From Modicisalibacter xianhensis (GTDB lineage: Bacteria; Pseudomonadota; Gammaproteobacteria; Pseudomonadales; Halomonadaceae): a DNA stretch of 64,000 nt. Positions 58,186-64,000 of the stretch are shown in pieces. The notes under the pieces were generated by a model. It was not told where the DNA came from and did no database searches. It saw only the letters and a program-made list of their open reading frames with translations. How positions within the stretch are numbered: position 1 is the first letter of the stretch; every line of letters begins with the position of its first letter. The stretch is taken from contig NZ_FOPY01000003.1 of the NCBI RefSeq assembly GCF_900113605.1, forward strand, positions 124,001-188,000. The letters run 5' to 3'. Position numbers and translations under genes: made by a program.

Positions 58186-58238
58186 AGGGTCGCGAGCTGG
58201 AGCGCCAGCCCGGTCGCCTCTCGTTCCCGCTCCATCGT
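58186..58238 (+). pseudogene. Remnant of the tRNA-Gly 3' half with an insertion
   Basis: AGGGTCGCGAG at 58186-58196 and TCTCGTTCCCGCTCCATCGT at 58219-58238 match the T-arm, acceptor and 3' flank of the tRNA-Gly copies (one T is missing). The T-loop is replaced by 22 bases containing the small hairpin GCTGG-AGCG-CCAGC. The 5' half of a tRNA is absent, so it cannot fold as tRNA. Confidence 0.75.
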
Positions 58239-58426
58239 GTATCATCCCCTCATGTCGCTGCCGACACTGCATGGCTATAGGCTATCGTAGTCTTATCCAT
58301 TCTTCGCTGCGACAGCCATGGCACGCCAACCTGGTGAAATTATTAGCCAGGCATTGATTTTTGCCGCTCCGGCCCCCATGTCATGTGTTCTTTTCCCTAG
58401 CGACCGACTGACGACAGGTGCGTTTG

Positions 58427-59395
58427 ATGGCGGAACCGGCTTTGTCCATCCGTGGGCTGACCAAGGTCTACGGCAATGGCTTTCATGCCCTGAAGGGCAT
58501 CGATCTGGATGTACCCGAAGGGGATTTCTTTGCACTGCTTGGCCCTAATGGCGCAGGCAAGTCGACCACGTTGGGCATCGTCTGCTCGTTGGTGCAGAAA
58601 ACCGCCGGCCAGGTGAAGATCTACGGTATTGACATCGACCGTGATTTTGCCAAGGCCAAATACCACCTTGGTGTCGTACCCCAGGAATTCAATTTTTCCC
58701 AATTCGAGAAGGTCGAGGATATTATCCTTGCCCAGGCGGGCTATTACGGTCTGTCGCTGCGCCAGGCCAAGCCGCGCTGCGATCAATTGCTCAAGGACCT
58801 GGGCCTGTGGGACAAGCGCCATGGGCCGGCACGCATGCTCTCGGGAGGGATGAAACGGCGCCTGATGATTGCCCGTGCGCTCATACATCGCCCGCGCCTG
58901 TTGATTCTCGACGAGCCGACGGCCGGGGTGGATATCGAACTGCGCCGCAGCATGTGGGACTACATGCGTCGTATCAATCGCGAGGAAGGCACCACCATTA
59001 TCCTGACCACGCACTATCTCGAGGAAGCCGAGAGTCTGTGCCGCAACATTGCCATCATCAATCACGGCGAAATCGTCAGGAACACCTCGGTGCGCGATCT
59101 GTTGACCGAGCTGGATACCGAAACCTTTTTGCTCGACCTGGCCCGCCCCATCGTCGAGGCACCCCGCATCGAGGGCTTTGACGTCGAGAAGGTCGACAGT
59201 GCACAGCTCGCCCTGTCGGTAAGAAAAGGGCAGCGTCTCAACGATGTCTTCGCCCAGCTTTCCGATCAGGACATGCAGGTCGTATCGATGCGCAACCGGG
59301 CCAACCGTCTTGAGGAACTGTTCGTCTCGATGGTCGAGGGTAACAACGCCAAGGCAGAGGCAAAGCGAGCGGCACAGGAGGAAGTGCGTCAATGA
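58427..59395 (+). CDS. yadG: ABC transporter ATP-binding protein YadG
   Basis: A 322-residue ABC ATPase with Walker A G-P-N-G-A-G-K-S-T, signature L-S-G-G-M-K-R-R, Walker B L-L-I-L-D-E-P-T-A-G and H-loop T-T-H-Y. It powers the ABC-2 permease that follows. The start is ATG 58427 with AGGTG before it; a GTG three codons earlier is also possible. It overlaps yadH by four bases. The substrate is unknown. Confidence 0.9.
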   Translation: MAEPALSIRGLTKVYGNGFHALKGIDLDVPEGDFFALLGPNGAGKSTTLGIVCSLVQKTAGQVKIYGIDIDRDFAKAKYHLGVVPQEFNFSQFEKVEDIILAQAGYYGLSLRQAKPRCDQLLKDLGLWDKRHGPARMLSGGMKRRLMIARALIHRPRLLILDEPTAGVDIELRRSMWDYMRRINREEGTTIILTTHYLEEAESLCRNIAIINHGEIVRNTSVRDLLTELDTETFLLDLARPIVEAPRIEGFDVEKVDSAQLALSVRKGQRLNDVFAQLSDQDMQVVSMRNRANRLEELFVSMVEGNNAKAEAKRAAQEEVRQ

Positions 59396-60165
59396 ACCCA
59401 ATGCAGATCCTGATTTCGCTCTGGACCCTGGTCGTCAAGGAAGTGCGTCGCTTCACGCGTATCTGGCCGCAGACGCTGTTGCCGCCGTCGATCACCATGA
59501 CCATGTACTTCATCATCTTTGGCAACCTGATCGGCTCGCGTATCGGTGAAATGGATGGCATTAGTTACATGGCCTATATCGTGCCGGGTCTGATCATGAT
59601 GTCCGTGATCACCAACAGCTATTCCAATGTCGCGTCGTCGTTCTTCTCCAACAAGTTCCAGCGCTCCGTGGAAGAGATGATGGTCTCACCGATGCCCAAC
59701 TGGGTCATCCTGTCGGGGTTCGTGCTGGGTGGCATGGCGCGTGGCCTTGGGGTGGGGCTGATCGTGACCCTGGTGTCGTTCTTTTTCACCGACCTGAACA
59801 TCCACCACCCGCTGGTGACCCTCGGCGTGGTGACCATGACGGCGACACTCTTCTCGATTGGTGGCTTCATCAATGCCCTGCTGGCACACAAGTTCGACGA
59901 TATCTCCATCGTGCCGATCTTCGTGCTCACGCCACTGACCTACCTGGGTGGGGTGTTCTACTCGATCAACATGCTGCCGGAATTTTGGCAGAGTGTGTCG
60001 CTGGCCAACCCGATCCTGTACATGGTCAATGCCTTCCGCTATGGCATTCTAGGCGTTTCCGACATTCCCGTGGGCGGAGCACTGGTCGCCATCGCCCTTT
60101 TCATCGTGGCCTTCTTCGTCCTGGCGCTGTGGATGCTGGAGCGGGGCAAGGGTATCAGGAGCTAA
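59392..60165 (+). CDS. yadH: ABC-2 type permease YadH
   Basis: A 257-residue inner-membrane protein with about six helices and the ABC-2 signature near T-P-L-T-Y-L-G-G-V-F-Y-S. It forms an exporter with YadG. The family includes drug, O-antigen and heme exporters; the cargo here is not known. Translationally coupled to yadG. Confidence 0.9.
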   Translation: MNPMQILISLWTLVVKEVRRFTRIWPQTLLPPSITMTMYFIIFGNLIGSRIGEMDGISYMAYIVPGLIMMSVITNSYSNVASSFFSNKFQRSVEEMMVSPMPNWVILSGFVLGGMARGLGVGLIVTLVSFFFTDLNIHHPLVTLGVVTMTATLFSIGGFINALLAHKFDDISIVPIFVLTPLTYLGGVFYSINMLPEFWQSVSLANPILYMVNAFRYGILGVSDIPVGGALVAIALFIVAFFVLALWMLERGKGIRS

Positions 60166-60169
60166 TGAC

Positions 60170-61003
60170 GTGACACATCGTCCCGACACCCTCAAGCATG
60201 CGCCGCTTGGCCGCGAGTCCGTATACCCCGAGCATTACGATCCGACGCTACTGTTTCCTATCGCGCGTTCGGCCAATCGCGCGCCGTTGGGTATCGACAA
60301 TGCCGACCTGCCGTTCGTTGGCGAGGACGAATGGCACGCTTTCGAGATGTCCTGGCTTGATGAGCGCGGCAAGCCGATCGTCGCGGTTGCACGGTTCCGG
60401 TTACCGGCGACCTCGCCCAACCTGATCGAATCCAAGTCCTGGAAGCTGTATCTCAACAGCTTCAACCAGACCCGCTTCGCAGATTGGAATGCGGTGCTGG
60501 GCACGCTTGCCGAGGACCTGTCCGCCGCGGCAGGAGGGGGTGTCGAGGTCAGCCTGCTCGATCTCGATGACGATGCGTTGATGCCTCGAAAATTGCCTGG
60601 AGAATGCATCGATGGGCTTGATGTCGAGATTAGCGATTACTCGCCGAATTCGAGGCTATTAACGGCCAGTGAGGAAATCGTCGAGGAGAGCCTGTATTCA
60701 CACCTTCTCAAGTCCAACTGTCCGGTGACCGGCCAGCCGGACTGGGGCAGCGTACTGATCCGCTACCGTGGACCGAAGATCGACCGGGAAGGCCTGCTGC
60801 GCTATGTGGTGTCATTCCGTCAACATCAGGATTTCCATGAGCATTGTGTCGAGCATATCTTTACCGACCTGATGGCCAGGGTGCGGCCGAAGCGCTTGCT
60901 GGTCATGGCTCGTTACGTGAGGCGTGGCGGGCTGGATATCAGCCCTTGGCGCGGTACGCCCGGCGAGAGGCCTCCCGAGCCGCTGCGGTTGGCACGTCAG
61001 TGA
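60170..61003 (+). CDS. queF: NADPH-dependent 7-cyano-7-deazaguanine reductase QueF
   Basis: A 277-residue bimodular QueF, the E. coli-size form, reducing preQ0 to preQ1 for queuosine in tRNA. The catalytic Cys lies in K-S-N-C-P-V-T-G-Q-P-D-W-G-S. The substrate motif E-S-K-S-W-K-L-Y and H-Q-D-F-H-E are present. The start is GTG 60170 with AGGAG eight bases before. It lies four bases after yadH, so they share an operon without an evident functional link. Confidence 0.94.
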   Translation: MTHRPDTLKHAPLGRESVYPEHYDPTLLFPIARSANRAPLGIDNADLPFVGEDEWHAFEMSWLDERGKPIVAVARFRLPATSPNLIESKSWKLYLNSFNQTRFADWNAVLGTLAEDLSAAAGGGVEVSLLDLDDDALMPRKLPGECIDGLDVEISDYSPNSRLLTASEEIVEESLYSHLLKSNCPVTGQPDWGSVLIRYRGPKIDREGLLRYVVSFRQHQDFHEHCVEHIFTDLMARVRPKRLLVMARYVRRGGLDISPWRGTPGERPPEPLRLARQ

Positions 61004-61051
61004 GGGATTCGATAAAGTGTTGAGAGATTTTCTCGTTTGAAGGGGCATGCC

Positions 61052-61612
61052 GTGGATGCAATGACACTCCTGCACGAAAGAAATTCTATGGGCAAACTGA
61101 TGGGACCCGCGCCCAGTCGCGAGCAGTTGGATGCCATGTACCGCGCGGCACTCAGAGCGCCCGATCACAAGGAGCTGACCCCGTGGCGCTTTATCGAGTT
61201 CAGCGGTGATGGCATCGACCGCCTGGGTGACCTGTTTGCCGAAGGCGAGCGCAAGGCCAACCCGACTATCGATGAGGGGAAACTGGATTCGATTCGCAAG
61301 AAGCCCAAGCGGGCGCCGATGATCATGGCCGTGATTGCCAAGGTGACGCCCGAACTTCCCAAGGTGCCGCCCATCGAACAGGTGATCTCGGCAGGATGTG
61401 CTGCTCATGGCATTCTGCTTGCCGCACAAGCCCTGGGCTTGGGAGCGATGTGGCGCACAGGTACCTTCGCCTTCGACGAGACGGTTCGGCAGGGGCTTGG
61501 ACTGGGTGAGCACGACCAGATTGTCGGATTCCTCTACCTGGGCCAGCCGGGAGGGCGTCGCAAGCCCCTTCCCAAGCGCGATCCGAGCGATTTCGTCGAG
61601 CGCTGGAACTGA
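61052..61612 (+). CDS. Nitroreductase family protein, YdjA-like
   Basis: A 186-residue FMN enzyme of the small YdjA type. R-A-P-D-H-K-E-L-T-P-W-R-F and S-A-G-C-A-A-H-G-I-L-L are family motifs. GTG 61052 is chosen: AAGGGGC precedes it and M-D-A-M-T-L-L aligns with the start of YdjA. Alternatives are TTG 61037 and ATG 61061. Physiological substrate unknown. Confidence 0.85.
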   Translation: MDAMTLLHERNSMGKLMGPAPSREQLDAMYRAALRAPDHKELTPWRFIEFSGDGIDRLGDLFAEGERKANPTIDEGKLDSIRKKPKRAPMIMAVIAKVTPELPKVPPIEQVISAGCAAHGILLAAQALGLGAMWRTGTFAFDETVRQGLGLGEHDQIVGFLYLGQPGGRRKPLPKRDPSDFVERWN

Positions 61613-61620
61613 GGCTCGCC

Positions 61621-62148
61621 ATGCGCCATCACGGTGTGCCTTTTCCGCGTCTGCCGCTACCCAGCGCTCAGCCTGGTGGGGCAGGGCAGGGAGAAAGCCT
61701 CGAGACATTCCAGCAGTGGCTGGGCGAGGCGATTCCTCTGGTCGGTCATCTGGGTATCAAGCGCATGTACTGGCAAGGCGACTCGCTGGTCTGGGATCTG
61801 GCGCTTTCGCCCAACCTCAATGACAAGGGCACCGGCTTCGGCGGCTCCCTGACAGCGCAGACTACGCTGATCGGCTGGTGCTGGACCGCGCTTTGGCTGC
61901 GGGCACGTCTACGAGAGCAGGATGTGGTTGTCGCCCAGGCCAGTCAACGGTTTCTCGCCCCGGTGACCGGCGACTATCGTCTGGAGTGCCGGCCGTGTCA
62001 GGTTGACGGCCCTGAACAACTGCAAGCCCGTCTGGCGAGCGCCGGCAAGGGACGGTTGGCCTTGGTTCAGCAGCTTTATTTGGATGATGTGCTGTGCCTG
62101 GAAGCCGAGGGTGACTACGCGGTCCTGCCAGCAATATCCACGGGTTGA
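61621..62148 (+). CDS. YiiD C-terminal-like thioesterase (hot-dog fold)
   Basis: A 175-residue protein. After a variable N-terminus it shows the hot-dog pattern: L-N-D-K-G-T-G-F-G-G-S-L, a long helix with W-C-W-T-A-L-W-L, and V-A-Q-A-S-Q-R-F-L-A-P-V. This is the domain fused to an acetyltransferase in YiiD/FabY-type proteins; the acyl substrate is unknown. It starts eight bases after the nitroreductase. Confidence 0.75.
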   Translation: MRHHGVPFPRLPLPSAQPGGAGQGESLETFQQWLGEAIPLVGHLGIKRMYWQGDSLVWDLALSPNLNDKGTGFGGSLTAQTTLIGWCWTALWLRARLREQDVVVAQASQRFLAPVTGDYRLECRPCQVDGPEQLQARLASAGKGRLALVQQLYLDDVLCLEAEGDYAVLPAISTG

Positions 62149-62238
62149 GCCAAAAAATGGCTTGCAATCGCGGGCTTAGCTCGCTACCATTTGCGCCGTT
62201 CTTGAGAGATGCCGAGCGCAGCGCAAGAACCACAATGT

Positions 62239-62326
62239 GGAGAGGTGTCCGAGTGGTCGAAGGAGCACGCCTGGAAAGTGTGTAAGTCGAAAGGCTTCGA
62301 GGGTTCGAATCCCTCCCTCTCCGCCA
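62239..62326 (+). tRNA. tRNA-Ser (GGA)
   Basis: An 88-base class II tRNA with encoded CCA. Acceptor arms GGAGAGG and CCTCTCC pair; the anticodon GGA lies at 62273-62275; the long variable arm and the T-arm GAGGGTTCGAATCCCTC are present. It is followed by a strong terminator. Confidence 0.97.
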
Positions 62327-62338
62327 AAGAATATGAAT

Positions 62339-62365
62339 AAGCCGCTGATTCCAGCGGCTTTTTTT
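62339..62365 (+). terminator. Rho-independent terminator of tRNA-Ser
   Basis: Arms AAGCCGCTG and CAGCGGCTT with a four-base loop, and a run of seven T residues at 62359-62365. Confidence 0.93.
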
Positions 62366-62490
62366 ATGTCTATAAAACGCCGGCCCATATTTCAGCCCAT
62401 ACTTTGATTTTGGCTTGCCCCGGCCTTGATGGGAATCCTTTGGACAACCCAGGCATTTCCTTTGAGCCATTTCCCTCAATTTGATCAGCA

Positions 62491-63144
62491 TCACATGGTG
62501 TGTAAGCTTGACGCTGAACTTGCCGTTTCATGTATCTCTGGCCGGAATCCCTGTTGGAATAACCGAACAATCGAAGCAGGAGTGAGTACGGTAACACTTG
62601 TGCCATCCTCAGGCAGCAACGCTGGTGGCTGGCTGTAGCCGTAGAAGGACCAGGGAAGCAGCTCTTCTTCTCCTACCAAAAAGGTGGCCCCATCCTGTTC
62701 GATGATCGTCCCGAACGGCAGGGTCTCAATGGCGGCTTTAAACGTGACCTTATCCCCGCTCTGAGCGGTCCGCTCGGCATGAAGCACTCTATCGATTGCT
62801 GCGATCGAAGGATTTTCTCCTGTCACTAACCCTGGGTTGGCAGCGAGCCACTTCACCTTGAATTCTCTGTAGCGCCTGTTACGGCAGGAACCACAGGGGC
62901 GATGTCCCGCCGCAAAGGCCGTGGCCTCATCAAGGAAGAACAGCTCGGAATAGGAGTCGGGGGAGAAGATGGTGCGCTGGATGTCGACATATTCGAGCGA
63001 GCACGTCACCCAAGCCTTGGTTTTCCATGCACGGACAATAGTCTTGTCCGCATCGTGCAGCCGACCACGATTGCCCAGCAAGGTCCCTCGAGCTTGTACT
63101 GCATGCAAGTTGCCAAAGGGATTAACTCGATTCTGTAGTGGCAT
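62491..63144 (-). CDS. Conserved hypothetical protein with C-G-S-C motif
   Basis: A 217-residue protein beginning M-P-L-Q-N-R-V-N-P-F-G, with R-G-T-L-L-G-N-R-G-R-L-H-D, Y-S-E-L-F-F-L-D-E-A-T-A-F-A-A-G-H-R-P-C and C-G-S-C-R. I recognise this layout as a widespread uncharacterised family; the C-x2-C with nearby His resembles Ada-type zinc sites, but only as a suggestion. AAGGAA precedes ATG 63144. It sits beside tRNA-Ser in a locally less GC-rich segment, which may mean it was acquired. Confidence 0.75.
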   Translation of the reverse strand: MPLQNRVNPFGNLHAVQARGTLLGNRGRLHDADKTIVRAWKTKAWVTCSLEYVDIQRTIFSPDSYSELFFLDEATAFAAGHRPCGSCRNRRYREFKVKWLAANPGLVTGENPSIAAIDRVLHAERTAQSGDKVTFKAAIETLPFGTIIEQDGATFLVGEEELLPWSFYGYSQPPALLPEDGTSVTVLTPASIVRLFQQGFRPEIHETASSASSLHTM

Positions 63145-63327
63145 AGCTTTTCCTTGTGAGGGGCCTTGAATGGCCAGCGTTGGCCATAGCTTCAACTGAC
63201 ACGTTCGAGGTGAGACCTGTAATAACCCTCATCCGTTAGCCCAACCTGGCGATACAGTTGAGCTGTACTCGGGCAAGAGTTATACCGTAGCCATTCAGGC
63301 AAATTCCAAGCATGGCTACTATGCTAA

Positions 63328-63957
63328 TTAAGCCAGCTTAGGGTTTCGGGGAATGACATGCCAGAAGGTGGGATGACGCAGCAGCTTTATCGTCTCGGGT
63401 TGCTGAAGGCACTCGCGGATAATGGTTAGAAAAGGGGATGTGACAGGCATCAGTGCCATGCGGCGTAGCAATCGAGCCAGCGAGGCAGAGCCAGGCAGGC
63501 CGATGGCCGCCAGAATGACAGAACGCCTGAATGCCAGGCATGCGGGTAGCTGCCGTTCGCTCCAGCCCATGCGCTGGGCATATTCCACCAGGAGTATCAA
63601 CAACAGTGGGTTATCACTGGCCAGCTCGAGTGCTGCTGGAATGCGCGCACAAGCTTGTAGCAATGCGTAGCGCCAGAGGAGCGCCATACTGCCGACGGTC
63701 GCCACCGTGTGAGGAACGTCCCGGTACAGCGAGCCGGGTAGCGGAATACCGGGCGCTTCAAGAAAGGCGCCTTTTGCCAGCGGTTCGCCGTGGCTGAAAC
63801 TGCGCCATGCGAACGGCTGGGGCCCATGCCACCCTTGCACCTGGAGCTGAAGCGGATAGTGCAAGTATTCGGTGATGTCGATTGTCAGACAGTGCGAATC
63901 GGCCACTTCACAGGGCATGGGCAAGCCGAAGGCCGCCTGCTCCGACTGCTTAGGCAT
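63328..63957 (-). CDS. Hypothetical helical protein
   Basis: A 209-residue protein rich in Leu, Ala, Pro and Trp. The C-terminal half (L-L-L-I-L-L-V-E-Y, R-R-S-V-I-L-A-A-I-G-L-P-G, L-L-R-R-M) resembles helical repeats seen in PcfJ-like proteins, but this is weak. ATG 63957 has GGGTA upstream. The same frame is open to the window edge, so the true start could be farther out. It overlaps the end of the upstream gene by eight bases. Confidence 0.5.
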   Translation of the reverse strand: MPKQSEQAAFGLPMPCEVADSHCLTIDITEYLHYPLQLQVQGWHGPQPFAWRSFSHGEPLAKGAFLEAPGIPLPGSLYRDVPHTVATVGSMALLWRYALLQACARIPAALELASDNPLLLILLVEYAQRMGWSERQLPACLAFRRSVILAAIGLPGSASLARLLRRMALMPVTSPFLTIIRECLQQPETIKLLRHPTFWHVIPRNPKLA

Positions 63958-64000
63958 CGGCGGGTACCCTGTCTCTGTTGAGGCGCGCCAGGATAGCCTC
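63950..64000 (-). CDS. 3' end of an unidentified gene (partial)
   Basis: Reading in from the right edge on the minus strand, one frame gives E-A-I-L-A-R-L-N-R-D-R-V-P-A-D-A and then TAA at 63952-63950, overlapping the start of the 209-residue gene. Sixteen codons are too few to name a product; the overlap suggests an operon. Confidence 0.35.
   Translation of the reverse strand, partial: EAILARLNRDRVPADA

Noticed and set aside
61683-61690. GGGCAGGG as a KOPS site for FtsK
   Set aside because: Single octamers like this occur by chance in GC-rich DNA; orientation bias over the chromosome would be needed to claim it.

Overview
The window reads as chromosomal DNA of a high-GC gammaproteobacterium, most likely a member of the Halomonadaceae (Halomonas or a close relative). 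This is an inference from gene content: a long-type isocitrate lyase, a ~1.6 kDa-residue NAD-glutamate dehydrogenase, an adjacent gabD-gabT pair, the Pseudomonas-like pyrD/rmf/rlmL neighbourhood and acidic proteins. It is gene-dense core genome. I see no rRNA, insertion sequence, integrase or CRISPR array. The accessory-looking parts are the left end (a lone Cas2-fold protein) and the right end beyond tRNA-Ser.

Layout. 1-12 kb: Cas2-like protein, Tat-exported PhoD phosphatase, DUF924 protein, large catalase KatE, the GABA-catabolic operon gabD-gabT, a large tandem DUF1266 protein and an NlpC/P60 lipoprotein. 12-19 kb: a LysR/MFS divergon, periplasmic MsrA, SlyD, a small membrane protein preceded by a coupled mini-ORF, a SlyB-like lipoprotein, and isocitrate lyase with an unusual promoter/operator region. 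18.8-24.9 kb (minus strand): GNAT, the ribosomal oxygenase RoxA, then purB-hflD-mnmA-nudJ-rluE, the E. coli order without phoPQ. 25-30 kb: clpS-clpA facing infA-bpt-aat, which together form the N-degron pathway (aat and bpt tag, ClpS recognises, ClpA unfolds). 30-36 kb: ftsK-lolA and convergent rarA.

36-46 kb: a degenerate hemerythrin-like protein; an SOS-regulated umuDC operon whose UmuD appears to have lost both catalytic residues; a LysR-murI pair and trmA; and gdhB behind two tandem hairpins. 46-54 kb: a two-repeat periplasmic protein, pyrD, rmf, rlmL with an overlapping glutaredoxin gene, a WGR-like small protein, pdxB and a 54-residue orphan. 53.7-57.6 kb (minus strand): htpX, alaA, an RbgA-type GTPase and msrB. 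57.7-58.2 kb: a tRNA Glu-Gly-Glu-Gly array with a strong promoter and a broken fifth tRNA-like copy. 58.4-62.4 kb: yadG-yadH exporter, queF, nitroreductase, thioesterase and tRNA-Ser(GGA). 62.5-64 kb: two poorly characterised minus-strand genes and the tail of a third.

The most notable observation is the umuDC operon. The LexA box, the UmuC active site and the UmuD fold are intact, but the Ser-Lys dyad needed for UmuD self-cleavage is replaced by Gly and Gln. Other points worth a second look are the TGTAGT/ACTACA operators upstream of aceA (one sits on a predicted -10), the tRNA-Gly remnant, the orphan Cas2-like protein and the hemerythrin-like protein missing iron ligands.
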